DNA of 64,000 bases from Aureobasidium sp. EXF-3400 (Eukaryota > Ascomycota > Dothideomycetes > Dothideales > Saccotheciaceae). Below, piece by piece: positions 44,054 to 56,031 of the stretch; positions within the stretch are counted from its first letter, which is position 1, and each line of letters begins with the position of its first letter. Position numbers and translations under genes: made by a program. Below the pieces are notes generated by a model, which was not told the origin of the DNA, did no database searches, and saw nothing but the letters and a program-made list of their open reading frames with translations. The stretch is taken from NCBI GenBank assembly GCA_024195585.1, contig SWBL01000231.1:1-64000 (forward strand), in the 5' to 3' direction.

Positions 44054-45560
44054 ATGAGCTGCTTTTGCCAGCTTTTGAGAACATCAGACTATGAAAGATT
44101 GACCGACCATGAGGTTCGTGCGAAGAGGGAGTGACTTTTCGTTCTACCTTTGACATAGCGATAGGTTCTTCTTGTGGACCAAGCAATTGGCCCTACTCAG
44201 CCGAGGCGGCTGAAATTACGACCGAGTCGTCCATCGGTCCAAACAAAGCGGTCTCGTGTTTCTGCCAGTACAGCGCCATCTGCGAAACGACTCCGACTAT
44301 CTCAAAATTTGGCGACTGGATCCTGGTCGACGGGCCCTGGTGCGAGTGAGATAGAAGAAGCACCATGCCGTGTAGAGCAAAACGCTACCCCACGAACGTC
44401 AGGACATCTCGATGTCAATCAGCCATCCAACAATGGAAAAGAGCCTGGTTCGCAGACTGTCCTAATTAGATCGCCAACGACTTCTACAGATACAGTGAAC
44501 GATATCTACGGGTTCCAACAATCCGATACACTCACACCCGACAAGGCCTGGCGAAAGGTTGTGTGCAGCATCGAGAGCACTGTGGATACAATTAGAACAC
44601 ACAAAGATGCCTGGATTAGCTCAAGCTGTACTTTTACCGCTCTGACCGGTTCGAGTGACAAGGTATCGATGGTCACACGAAGTTCATACGAGTCTTCTGA
44701 GGCAATCGTATCTGAACTTGCGAACACCTTCGCGCAAGTCGAGGGACAAATTGATCAACGTCACATCTTCAAGAAACTTCTGGCCTATACTGTGAATGCT
44801 TTGTGGGCTGGGAAACATTTCATCAGCAGCAAGAAGGTCAAGAATTTGAGGAAATATGGTCGTTCGGCACGTAATCTTGTTATCGCTGCTGATGACGCCC
44901 GAAGCATACTGCTGCTGGCACCCTCATCATGGTGAGTTCTTGAGCTTGCGCGTCCTTCTACCGAACTGATTCTTCAAAGGATGATAAACAATCCAAAGGA
45001 AGAGATTTTTGCCAAAGTGTCAAAGCTCAAGCAGTCTGGTGTCATCTCTCCTTATCTGGAGGAATTCGAACCACTTGCGAAAAAGCTACTCGAGAACTTG
45101 GAGAGAGGTTGAAACGTTCTTTCCTTCACTGTGAAAGTCGCTGACATACTTAGACCTCAGGCAACTCGAACCAAAAGATCCTATTTTGGCAATTCAAGCA
45201 CCATTGCCTTTGACATATCGATCGTTCGTCGATGGGGAGTCGCATTTGTTGCAATCGCGAAACGCAAGTGCCGGGCCTGGACTCGATGCGGTCCCAGTGC
45301 CTGAGTCAAACGTGACATCGCAAGCACAGTCTAATCGCAACGAAGGCAGTGCAAACTTTAGCCTAGCAGTATCTCCCACGCTGAATGATCCAGAACTAAG
45401 TCTATGGACGCAGCTCCAACCTGATTTCTTACTAATGCCTCACAGCGGCATCGAGGGCATGATTCAGTCTTCATCTGGCCCAATTCTGGAAGAAGCATTT
45501 CATATCTACGATGATGAAAGAATATTCATAAATCTTTTGGCGTTGCCTTGCTTGAGTTGA
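44054..45560 (+). CDS. Hypothetical nuclear-type protein, four exons (453 aa)
   Basis: Exons 44054-44113, 44165-44931, 44980-45107 and 45154-45560. They are joined by introns of 51, 48 and 46 nt (GTTCGT...GATAG, GTGAGT...CAAAG, GTTGAA...CTTAG), with phase matching throughout. The start at ATG 44054 (MSCFCQLL) is the least certain point. The N-terminal third is basic with likely nuclear signals (KRSRVS, AKRLRLS). The middle is helical (KAWRKVVCSIESTVDTIRTHKDAW, IFKKLLAYTVNALWAGKHF), and exon 3 reads MINNPKEEIFAKVSKLKQSG with PYLEEFEPLAKKLLENLE. The C-terminus is Ser/Asn/Pro-rich. No family is recognised. The stop lies inside the neighbouring opposite-strand gene: coding ends overlap by 35 nt. 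Confidence 0.65.
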
Positions 45561-46190
45561 CAGTGTCAGCCTGGGAGGGACGCAGGCGAATCACAATCAG
45601 AATACAACCTCCAGAACTTGGAAAATAGATCGGTGCGGAGCCTGAGATAACTACCCCTTCGCCTGCCTCGATCTCATCCTTCCAAGGGGAGCCGTTGTTT
45701 GGATTCCAATGTTGCAAGGGGATGAAGATCATCGGCTGCGCCTTACGCGTCAGACCTTTGCTGAATGACAAGGGCACAGGTGTCTCAGGAATCTTGATCA
45801 CTGCAAAGTCCGCGAGCGCCTCGTTTAGCTTATCCGGTGGTTGGAGGTTCATGTTGGTGTATGCCGCTTGAACGTTTCCACTACTCTGTGCAGGACAGGA
45901 TTTAGCGCAGAGCGGCAAGGGCTGTACTTGAGACTTTGTCGTATATTACCTCGAGCCACTCTTCGACAACCAACTTGGCTATGTTCTCCTTGTCTTTTAA
46001 GACTATGAACGCGAACTTTTGTAGTTTCTCATACAAATCAGCAGATCATATTATGTGGTATCGAGTGCGAACATACGAAGATCTCCTCACATTCTGCTTC
46101 GCGGAATGCGTCCCAAGCGCGCTGCACCACTACCTTCGAAAGGCGTTCGCCTGTCCGCACAAAAGCACAGGAGTCGTTGACAGTCGACAT
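45526..46190 (-). CDS. Hypothetical protein, three exons (183 aa)
   Basis: Exon 1 (46190-46077) begins MSTVNDSCAFVRTGERLSK. Intron 46028-46076 (GTATGT...ATGAG) leads to exon 2 (46027-45950), KLQKFAFIVLKDKENIAKLV. Intron 45886-45949 (GTAATA...CACAG) leads to exon 3 (45885-45526), with DFAVIKIPETPVPL, KAQPMIFIPLQHWNP and GEGVVISGSAPIYFP. All three exon phases agree, and the sequence has a globular alternating pattern, so this is very likely a real gene even though the family is unknown to me. No signal peptide or membrane helix. It converges on the gene at 44054-45560, and the coding regions overlap. Confidence 0.7.
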
Positions 46191-46592
46191 GCTCAAGAGA
46201 GAAGCGTCCACACCAAGATCAATTGCAGTGGAAAGTGGTCAAGTAGTCAAACACAAATGACAAGCAAACAGCTTCCACACTCAGCTTCGTGGCGTCTTCT
46301 GATTCGCCAAAATCCCTACGAGTGATGAGGTGGGGCAGGTGGGGGAGGGGCACAGAAACCCCGCGACTGCAGTTTATACTCTACACTTCCCTTTTGATTC
46401 TCTCCATCTCTACTCAAACGTTTTGCTGATCATTTTCAAGTCCGAGCTAAACTGACGAGTGACCGCTACAATTCCATCTCCCGATCAGATTCACAATGCC
46501 GTCCCCCTTCTGGTGCAACTGTGATCATGTTCAAACAACATAAAAACTGAGGCATCAGCCGCACACATCTCCACCACGAACCTCAGTCGAAT
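46191..46592. other. Divergent intergenic region
   Basis: Separates two divergent genes. Contains a purine-rich patch (about 46325-46350) and a TATACT-like box near 46375, both compatible with promoter function; nothing else. Confidence 0.35.
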
Positions 46593-46994
46593 ATGATAGT
46601 GATCCATCAGGTGGACGGACGGACGGATGTCTGCGAGCCTGTCAAGTTTGATCCGCTCAACGAGCTCAATCCCCATTCTTGGCACTACACCAGTGCCCTT
46701 CATCTCTCGGCCTATGGTTTCGGCACTAGATCGCGACTGAAGGTACCTCAAGATCCCATCTCTGAGTTGCAGAAGCCGATCGACGTCATGGAAGTCAGAT
46801 GGATTGTCTCCCTGAATCCCATCGAGGCACACCAAGGAAGAGGTAAGAAGTGGGACGGATCTATCGATCCCGAGACTCGCAGTATGACTTCCGATCTTAA
46901 TTTCCATACTCATGATGTGCTTTTATGCGAGACAGAGGTCTCGGGGTCTTTCCTCACTGACGAAGGAGCCGTAGAAGTCGCTGTCGTGAAGTAA
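46593..46994 (+). CDS. Hypothetical small protein (133 aa)
   Basis: ATG 46593 (MIVIHQVDGRTDV). Sequence includes DPLNELNPHSWHYTSAL, MEVRWIVSLNPIEAHQG and a C-terminus LNFHTHDVLLCETEVSGSFL. The composition is globular, and the frame has a clear ATG with a TATACT-like box about 215 nt upstream. A competing minus-strand frame (46491-46913) is less convincing. Function unknown. Confidence 0.45.
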   Translation: MIVIHQVDGRTDVCEPVKFDPLNELNPHSWHYTSALHLSAYGFGTRSRLKVPQDPISELQKPIDVMEVRWIVSLNPIEAHQGRGKKWDGSIDPETRSMTSDLNFHTHDVLLCETEVSGSFLTDEGAVEVAVVK

Positions 46995-49619
46995 TGCCAT
47001 AGAGACCCCGTGACAGGGTTTCACAAAGCTGTATACACCTAGCAAGTAGCTACTCTTCGACTCTGATAGACAATTATGAGCCACACAAACACCAGTTCCT
47101 CTCATTGTCCGTAGCGTCTCTCACCTTATTAGGTTCTGATCATGACCGACTGCAAAGTGTGTACAGCAGAAGCTGGCGCAAGCTGAGATATCCTGGCTGC
47201 ATCAAGAACAGAGATCATTGCTTCAGCGATCGGCCGTGCTACAGCGCTGCTGGAGAAGCATTCGAGATCGTTCTTGCCGTCTTGTTGGCACAATACCGCT
47301 CGATCTTGGGGTGGAATATCTGACCCAGCAACGGTATGTTTGACGGATTACGTGGGTCTGACGCTCGTGGGTGATAAGTGGTGAACAGGCATCGATTTTA
47401 TCACTCGAGTCGGTTGCGAACGCGTAGCTCGTTCCTGGTGTACAGAACACTTTGATTGAACCAAGTCTGTCGCGGCTAAGAGATTTGCACTCTGATCGTT
47501 GATGCTCATCACTGGACGCAAGAATAGGATTAGACTTCCGCCTCAGACGTCCCGTAACCTGCCTCTGATAGCTACCACTGTCTGATGCTCGGCTCATGTT
47601 TGTATGGTTGTTACTTTGGCAGCGATCATGTTTGGCGCGAACATCGCGTCAATCACACATGCAGCTCTGCACTTTGTCAAGTTTTTGCAGTGCATTCAAT
47701 AGTCTCTGCAGATAAGCGAACAGATGTATTCGCATACTGATAGTCTCAACACACTCACATGTCAAGACAGATCCTGAGCGACTGCACTTGGATATCAATA
47801 CCTGTGGCGATAGCAAAACGTGGGCAAGCAACCTCAATACAAAACGCTCTCTTGCCTCTTCTAAAGCTGTGCTTCATAGACTCAACTAAACATCATGAAA
47901 CTGTTCCGACTTCATATCGACTTGTCCATCTTCGTTTGTGGCCTGTTGGCACCTAAGCCAGAAGAGGGTTCCATCCTCGCTGGAGACTCGTCGCCTAAAG
48001 TATCGATTGTGGTACATCATCCAGATTGACACTGAGACTGACAATCTACAGCCAATCTGTTCTCGCTTCAGCGTCGACTCCGAGGGTGTCTCTGGAGGCT
48101 GGAGGAACTTTTATCAACTGCTCAGTTCAAAGTTGTGAAGGGAACTAAAGATGAGGGCGGCACAACTCTGGGATTTTCGCAGGCCCAAGAGGGGCGCACC
48201 GTGGCAGGACCCATAATCAGAGACACAACGCGGTCCAGCGCCGTTTATGCTACTGCTCAATCAATAAGCATCATTCTTCTTCGATCAGGTTTTGGTCAAT
48301 GGCTTGCTCTTATAACTCTCGATATATAGTTGTGCAATGCTATCATATGTTCGGCTTCTGTCCTACATAGCTTGAGGAAGGTTACTGCTGTGTTGAAGGA
48401 TGTCATATCACGTCGACCCCATGATAATAGACGAATATGTGTAGACTAATGGTACCCACGCGTGATGGTTTGTCCAGACACAACGAATGGATTAGTCATT
48501 GTGAGCCACTACCGTGTCTAGTTTGCGGGACGAAGAACATGTGTGCCGCGGGAGAGATGCACAAGTTCGATGTGATCCTGCGCAATCAATTGGAGTCCCG
48601 CATTCTGAATATCAACACAGCATTGAAATTAAAGATACGAAATCAGGGCGCCACAAAGAAGTTCCAGGCGGTCATATCGGGCGCAGGAGTCCATGAAGCT
48701 AGTAGATACGCCAGTACCTGTATGCGTCGCGAAGGGATGACCTGCCGACCATGTACTCTGGCAGAATCACAAAGCGCCGTGGCGAGTGCTGACGGGCTGC
48801 CCGATCATCAACCATATCCGGCTGCGACCACTATCGGTCAGATAATATCGCCTCAGCGTTGACGTGACTTCCTTTCTCCTGAACGATTCTTGAGAAGGGA
48901 CCAATGCAGAGTGAGTAGAATGATCCTCCCGTATCAGGACTGGGTGTGCTGAAATGTGCTAGTCACTCCTGGACGGACACGTTTCTGAGGAATCAACCAA
49001 GTATAGGTGTCAAAATGAGGTAGCGCTTTGGGTCTCTGTCCTTGATACCGCAGGCCCCTCACCGGGCGATACGCAGTCTGCGCAAGTTCACTCTCACATC
49101 CAGGCAAAGCTCTGTGTCGATCAAATCTAGGTGCCTTCGATCCCTTCTGTTTGTCTGAGACAAATTGCAGAAATTTTCGATCTTCATGTGCACGTTTGGT
49201 AGTTTCGGTCAATTCCTTACTCATCCACAATTTTCGATAGGCTGACTCTGATATGACCCCTGCAGTCACTAATGCAGCCCGCTAGCCGATCTCAGGGTTT
49301 TCAGGGATCAGGCAGACAATAGCACATTAGCGGTGACCGCGTTCGCAGACATAAAGCAACGTCGGAGGGCGCATCAGCGTTCCAACGATTCTTTGACAGC
49401 CTCAAACTACCTTTTCATCAATTCGACCGTGATCGCATTGATCGTCAACCACAATCTCCTCTTGGAGATGTTTATCGCAACCTTCCCGCATCCACTCGAT
49501 GTCAATGAGCTGGAGGAATTCGTGCGTACGCTCTCCATTGTAAAGTCCGCGTCTAACGAGCCTAGAATCTTGGGTTGAGAGGATTTCATAGGCTCTGTAT
49601 CCTGGAACACGTCAGTGAC
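46995..49619. other. 2.6-kb stretch with only weak ORFs
   Basis: Minus-strand frames at 47223-47597 and 48934-49269 and plus-strand frames at 48437-48862 (listed) and 49333-49578 have no motifs. The last could be an upstream exon of the gene at 49620, but no in-frame junction was found. Confidence 0.3.
48437..48862 (+). CDS. Hypothetical cysteine-containing ORF (141 aa)
   Basis: ATG 48437. The N-terminal part has a Cys/His pattern (MCRLMVPTRD, HNEWISHCEPLPCLVCGTKNMC) that could be zinc-binding, followed by a helical stretch (KFDVILRNQLESRILNINTALKLKI). The C-terminal part is low in motifs and may be read past an unseen intron. Weak. Confidence 0.3.
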   Translation: MCRLMVPTRDGLSRHNEWISHCEPLPCLVCGTKNMCAAGEMHKFDVILRNQLESRILNINTALKLKIRNQGATKKFQAVISGAGVHEASRYASTCMRREGMTCRPCTLAESQSAVASADGLPDHQPYPAATTIGQIISPQR

Positions 49620-50186
49620 ATGACCTGGTTAAAAGAAGCCAAAGTCAACGAGGAACGGCTGTTCGAAGCGTTCCACAAAGTCCTCGTGGGTCACCTTGTC
49701 ATCTATCCTGATCATACTGCGATACTTATATGCTCATAGGACTATCTGATGATCACGTATCAAAACTCCAAGAAGGAACTGAAAGATTGCGTGAGTGAAT
49801 CTAAGATTTGTCACATCAACTCACACTGACTTGAAACAAAGGTTAAAAGACACATAGAACAAGGCCATAAGGAAGTGTGTGGTCCATGTGTAAGTTTCTT
49901 CGTGGAATCGGTGTTAAAAAAGGATGGTTTTGCGTGCGATTACATACATCCGCGAATATGGGAGACGGGCGATATCAACCTTCCTGCTTGCAACGCAGAC
50001 GTCGTGGCGAGAGCAGCTTGGTACTTGCTCCGGCGCCAACTCTGTTCCTGCTTTGATGCCTCGGAGTATCTCAGACGCGTCTTCGACATGATGAGAATCT
50101 CTGAGAAGTTAATGGTGAATCTCGGCGGGAAGATGGATTTCGTCTACCGGGTTCATAAGCGGGCGAAGTCAAAATTGTTGCAATAG
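49620..50186 (+). CDS. Hypothetical protein, three exons (153 aa)
   Basis: ATG 49620 (MTWLKEAKVNEERLFEAFHKVL). Intron 49686-49739 (GTGGGT...CATAG), exon 2 49740-49790, intron 49791-49841 (GTGAGT...CAAAG, branch CTGAC), exon 3 49842-50186. All junctions are in phase 0. The product is mostly helical, with KKELKDCVKRHIEQGHKEVCGPC and a region rich in Cys (CDY, PACNAD, RRQLCSCF) ending RAKSKLLQ. Cys/His residues (HIEQGHKEVCGPC) could form a small zinc site, but no family is recognised. The splice pattern and continuous helical sequence make this a confident gene of unknown function. Confidence 0.65.
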
Positions 50187-52725
50187 GTACGAGCGTAGTG
50201 GCCATTAGAGTTTACATCCGTCCGAGTAATAAAGTGCTGCAGCTCTCGCCTTGAGCTAACGAGCCGTCCGCAACAATTGACTCATACCGCTTTCCATCTC
50301 ATCACAAAACTTAAGAAGATCTGAACCAGAGCACTCTAAACTTTCCAGGCTTGTTGAAACAGAAGCAGGAGCCCATTGAGCTAACGACTATGCCAACACG
50401 CGAAGGCCTGGAATTTCAGAAGCTGGCTTGCAGACTATGTAGTTTCTCGGCGAATCATAACTCGCCATGGTCGGTGGCGGGTTGGTTAGCCGCCAAATAT
50501 ATATGACTGAGACCACTGTTGGTCAGACAAGATTGTTACACCATTGACGTTGCTTTGATCTCTTTTGACAGTCCGTGTGGGGCAGCCTGGACAGCGTCGG
50601 TAGTGGTGCCTTATCGTATCAAGAGTGAGTGATGTCAACTGATACCCATGGTGTGTATATGATTGATGTGTTGTCATGGCACTCACTTGAGTACTGATAC
50701 AATGAAGGCTTGCGTTTTAACTTGCTGTTCCACCTACACAAAGATGGCACTCTTAGGCAGCACACCCCTGCCCACTATTTCGGGAACCATCAATGGGTTC
50801 ATGTCTACATAGCCCGGAACCAAAAGATCGACAGGTAGAAGCCAAGATTAGCATAATCGCTCCATCATATCGAACGTCGCGATCTCGGATATTCCTGAGT
50901 GCTCCAGTCCTTCGGACTGTGGCCTTTGATTTCCGCTGTTCTGCATCGGTCAAGAGCTTCTCTTCATGCGAAAACCCTAACAATGAGGTCAAATGCCTTC
51001 TGTTAAGCATCGTATCTTTTCTCATACCTCATAAGACTACACAGAACATGAAAAGATCGACGAGAGAAGTCATCGGGTCTTAAGTGAATCTTTTGTTGAT
51101 GTATCATTTTATGCCACTAATCAGTTGTACTGAATATCGATGCTTGTCAGAGAGCAACGAGCCGCTCATCTTCCAGATCGAGAATTCTGCAGCTCTCCAG
51201 AAAGACGAGAAGGGCTTACTAGGAACCAGTTGCGCTGATCGGGACGTCATGTCTTGTGTCAGAAACAGATCATACGATCCTCATGACACATATTTTCATC
51301 TCTTAACATGCGTTGATCAAGGGGCCTACGAGTCTCGTTCTTATTGGGAAATTGGATGCGCGGTTCCGTGGAAGCATATTCCATGTGTTCCGTGTAGCAG
51401 AACTGAACGTTGTCAGATACAAAGGTCTCAGACGAGACGGTCTAGAGATGTGTAAGTTCCTGCGGATGCCACAGAATAGCAAACCACAGCTAGGATCTTC
51501 ATCCGTCTTCGTTCAGATGGAGCAACTTTCTTGGAAATGGCATGAGCAGATAGTCGATCATAAATTGCCACTTGACCATGTCATCAGACACAAAGCAGTG
51601 TTATCGACACCAATCATCATACAGTCGGCCCTCCCCTCAAAACAAGACGCTCTGCTATCGTACTGTGATGATATGTTTGAGTATCATCTCCAGTGTGTCT
51701 GCAACACGAGCGAACACCAATGTGCAGCTCAGGGCAACATAGAATCGGGACGCTTCTGAGCTCGATTCAGTAGCGAAAGGTACAACATCATCTCTCGATA
51801 CAATTTCATAACCGAGGAGCGAAGATTGGCACTTATCAAGGAGAAGTTGGAGAAACAAGTTGTAACAGATGTTTGCGAGACTGAATTTTGGTCTTGAAAG
51901 ATCAAAATCGAATACATCCGGTGATTCATCGTTGAAAGTTTGGAAACCGGAATGAACGAAACAGCAGAAGTTGATTGCGAGGCGCTTAGCAAGTTGTGTT
52001 CATGTATGAGCTTGAAGTACTCATTGAGTTGGAGCTCCTCAATGAGCGAGTGGGGGGTGTAGTGATAGACTCGCGAGTTTTGATAGATTGGTCTTCGTTC
52101 GATTATCGGAGACTGATTAAAGCGATCAAATTCATTAAGTCGTTATCATTGTTCCGTTCGAGCTCCAATCTAGTTCCTAACAATCATACTGCCATGTCCA
52201 AATGATGGAATCCTGCACGAAGTCAGACTATTCCTCTCAGCAGAGGGTCTATGGTCATGCCACTGCTAGTCGCGTAGAGATGTACCGGTTCAAGTCTGTG
52301 TACTAACATACGATGATCTACGCTTTGATAAACGCCAGAGACGCTAGGGTGGCTCACGATTTCTTGCCGAAAGTTCCTACTTTGCATAGACATGGTCGAG
52401 ACCAACGTCTAAAGTTGATCTGTTTGGGTTTGCAACTGTCGATGGGAAATTCGGTGTTTCCCGATCAACAGCCCACTCGCTTACTTGTCCATCTGCACGT
52501 GTGGAACACTGTCGATCATAATTTGCTGCAATCCATCTGGAATTCGCACCAGACCATCTCTGTCTCGTCTGGCGGTCCAAACGGCTAGCAGGATCCAATG
52601 TTGCATGTACTCAACATGCAAAACTCTGCATGTCGGACTGCTCGATGCAGAGACTTCACGGACATTCCCGAAAGAACATATAACAACCACGTCGGCGGAG
52701 GTTACCTCACAGCATCAACGGCAGC
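50187..52725. other. 2.5-kb stretch without a firm gene
   Basis: The best frame is 51313-51759 on the plus strand (protein-like FVQMEQLSWKWHEQIVDHKLPLDHV, no ATG at its beginning), perhaps an exon. A perfect 9-bp inverted repeat lies at 52020-52046. Nothing else supported. Confidence 0.3.
52020..52046. repeat. Perfect 9-bp inverted repeat with 9-nt loop
   Basis: CTCATTGAG at 52020-52028 and CTCAATGAG at 52038-52046, exact reverse complements, separated by nine bases. Outside any supported gene. Confidence 0.6.
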
Positions 52726-53710
52726 ATGTCCATCACCGAAGTCGACGCTCTCCTACCTAGCCGCTCGACATCGGGCGTCAATGGCTACAGTCTCGGCTAC
52801 TGGTTCAAAGGCTTCTATCTTTCCTTGCCTCAGACCGAATCTGCCACTCAAGCGATGCTTTGCTGTTGTCTACTCGAGATTTTTCAGGGCTGCTGTGCCC
52901 TAATAGAGTCTTATGTCGTACAATATCTCATCGGACGAGACAAAGCACATCTCATCGTTGTGAGTAGCCTTGTCTTTGCCGCGATCGACCCTATCGTTGT
53001 CGATTTCAAAGCGGTGCTCCACACAATCATCAACAGGGAGACGCATCGAAATATTATGAGTACCTTGGAGAAGAAGAATTGGAATGCGACAGATAATGAC
53101 TCAAAGAAAGGGCTTTCGATCAACAAAATAGGCGCAATCGACACATACTACCAAGAGATCAGATCGCTTATGCTCAATCTGGTCACGTTGTTTCTCAGCC
53201 TGGGATCCCTCGTGGCAGATTGCTGGCCGCAAAGCAGATCCTTGGTGATTATATGCATAGTTTACTCATTATGGGACAACACGTTCGATGCAATGGATAT
53301 AGCACAGTGTCATGCAACCACTGACAGCCTTCTGGCTGCTAAATCACTACTTAGTGGTCGACTGTGAGTAAACTTGTGTAATCAGTCAAGCAAGCTTTCA
53401 CAGCACTGACATCTCCTCCAGACTGGATGATGTACAACTTGAAGAATCTTTCGACACCTATCACAAGCTGAATCTCAAACACCAGATTGCAAAACTTCGA
53501 CGCACGTGGACAAGAATAGCGCTGCTATCGGTTGCTCTAGCACTTTCTCTCTACATTGCGATGTCACAGCCAGACGAAGTTCAGTGGGAGATGATTGGTG
53601 TTGGGTTTCTCAATTCGTATCGACAGAATGGGCGACTTGAGCGGATTTTCGAAGCTGGCTCGAGATCGAGAGCTGGTATGGACAGAGTATTGAACAAACT
53701 CGAGACCTAG
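52726..53710 (+). CDS. Multi-pass membrane protein, two exons (308 aa)
   Basis: ATG 52726 (MSITEVDALLPSRS). Exon 1 ends at 53363. A 58-nt intron (53364-53421; GTGAGT...CTCCAG, with CACTGAC branch) joins exon 2 (53422-53710) in frame. Likely membrane segments: AMLCCCLLEIFQGCCALIES, IVVSSLVFAAIDPIVV, LMLNLVTLFLSLGSLVADCW, SLVIICIVYSLW, and in exon 2 IALLSVALALSLYIAM. Between them are charged loops (EKKNWNATDNDSKKG). The C-terminus is basic and cytosolic-looking. No transporter or enzyme motif recognised. No N-terminal signal peptide. Confidence 0.65.
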
Positions 53711-54496
53711 CTTCCAGGACAGGACTGCAGCAAGTAAGGCGGCGGGAGAGGTAGAGCGCCGAGGATGATAGCTGAGGGCAACCATGACGAATGGAGGAGT
53801 GTGCTAGGTGTCGATTTTTGGATTTGGAGGTGTGGGACCCATCGAAGCTTGACACCGCCAGCGACTGCGGATCGAAGCACACCGGAGTCACGTTAGAGCT
53901 GGAATCTTCAAGACATAAAGTATCCCAAGTCTCTACAGTAATGATTGCGCTTTGTGTGCTCAGCCCTGTGGAAGGTAGGTGTTGAGGTCAGAACCACGAT
54001 CATCAGCGAAGATTTTGAGTACTTGGCACTGCGAACGGCGAACTGGAGAGTGTGTTCAACGTGATATTCGAGTATACAGCCATGGAGACGATCGACAGGA
54101 TAGAGGTGGGATGATGGATCTAGTTTCCGATCGCCTCGTACACTATATCTTATAACTCCTCTGCAAAAGTGTATGTAGCTAGTGATTTGTAAGATTATGA
54201 GTCGCGACCTCCAACAAATATACCGAAGCTTGCGATGTGCGATGCGAATACTGTAAGCATTATGCAACGGACTTAAAGCGTCTGGTTCTGCTCGTTAATG
54301 CAGCCGTAACATCTGTGCGTGCGACTGATCATGACCCTCAGTCGAGATCTCACTCGTTGGGGAACCCGTTTCTCAGGTTATCGTATTTGCTGAAAGGATA
54401 CTCTAGCGCGTTGTCTGAGCTATCCATCTGATCTTCCCCAGCGTGTCTGAGCCTATCTACTACCTGTTCTCGTAGTTAGCTAACTCGTAGATGTCG
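53711..54496. other. Intergenic (convergent)
   Basis: No gene seen between the membrane-protein gene and the converging chitinase gene. Confidence 0.4.
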
Positions 54497-56031
54497 TCAC
54501 CACAAGATTCTCACAGAGTTGATGATACTTCTCTCGTCGATGCGATCCCCGCTACTTTCCCACCACATAGCACCCCCTAGATTCCGCTGCTTTATATAGT
54601 CGACTTTCGCCGATGCGCTATATAGAGTATCATAAGTGACCATCAGCCTGTTCACAGAATCGTAGCTCCAGCATGCAACAGCTTCCTGGTCACAATACTC
54701 TACCGCTCCAGGTCTTGGAAGAGACTAGATGCAAGGATGTGGTCAGCGATGTACTCGAACAGGGAGGCAGGAGCGCAAGATGGGTTTAGGAGCTCATTCT
54801 CATACCTTGTAGTCCCAAATTCCGGCCTCCCAATCATAAGTATCGCCGAATCCTACATACGAGGATCCGGGGCCTGCAGTCTCAGCGAAGATACGCCCGT
54901 ATAGTGGCATCCCTAAGACTATCTTCTGTGACGTGATACCGGCAGACTCGGTATAATAGTCCACTGCTGCTTCGGCATCGAAAGGTGTACTTGCTGTATT
55001 GTTCTTCGATGGAAAGATGTTTGTCTGATGACCTGTTACAGTGGTCCACGATCCTGTAAAGTCATATGCCACGAGGTTCCAGAAATCTACGTAGTGGTCC
55101 ATCTCGTTGAGTCTCAATTGACTGTAATGGGAGGGTCCACAAGATGATGCCACGGTTAGCAAAAACCGTGGAGATTGTGGTAGCTTAGAAGCAAGATCGT
55201 CAAGCTCGGCGCGAACTATACGGAGTAATGCCACATAGCTTTCCGCATCTAGTTCGTTCTGCGGATACTCCCAATCAATATCTAGACCATCGAACCCAAG
55301 GTCGGCGAGTAATGCAACCGCTGTTTGAGCAAAGTTTTGTCTGCCGTTTTCTGTAGCCAACACACTCCCGATATCGTTCGAGTACTTCGAGCCTCCAATA
55401 CTGAGTAGAGTTTTCAACTTTCGATTCTTCTTCTTAAGGAGAAATAGCTGCTTGAGACAGCCATGCAGATTCGTGGTAGGCTCGGCCCATGAGTCGGAAG
55501 CAAAATGCTTGTCCGTGTCGGCTTCCGGATCAGAGAGAGAGACCTTACCATCCTCCGAGCTGATGTTCGCGAACGCATAGAAGACGTGGGTGAGATTTTC
55601 GACGGGAAGATCGTATGGCTGGTAATTTCGACCATATGTAGCCTACGAGTCATCAGCGACGTCAATATAGTAGTCTTGGTGAAAGATACCCAATTGACAT
55701 AGTATGCTGCCGCACGATAACCACCTTTGCTCTGTGAACTACTATTCGATCGTGACGTCGACGCGATGGTATCTCTTGGCAGAGGATATGGTGGAAAATC
55801 TCGCCTCGAGGAGGACGTCACGGCTGCTTGAGTCGATGTGCATGCAGTTGTCCCGATAATGTTCGGGTTCACCTTCTCAAATCCCTGGAAGGGAGTATTA
55901 GTGACTTGAGATGGTTCGTCCGAACATCCTCCAGTCCCCAGAGCTTTGACGCGATCCTGAGAGACCGAGCTAAGACAGAAGCCTGAAGTCAGAAGTAGAG
56001 TAAGGGGTATATTCTCTGTAAGATACCTCAT
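54497..56031 (-). CDS. Secreted GH18 chitinase, three exons (468 aa)
   Basis: Hydrolyses beta-1,4-linked N-acetylglucosamine polymers. ATG 56031 gives a signal peptide (ENIPLTLLLTSGFCLSSVS), then a Ser/Thr-rich spacer, then the catalytic barrel starting YRAAAYYVNW. Intron 55643-55689 (GTATCT...CGTAG) continues ATYGRNYQPYDLP and VTHVFYAFA-like THVFYAFANI. The active-site motif is DGLDIDWEYP (DxxDxDxE, with the catalytic Glu). LLSIGGSKYS, MPLYGRIF and the closing YIKQRNLGGAMWWESSGD are all typical of family 18. The last intron is 54725-54805 (GTATGA...ATCTAG). Length suits a fungal endochitinase with no chitin-binding module. Role could be wall remodelling, autolysis or attack on other fungi. 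Confidence 0.92.
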
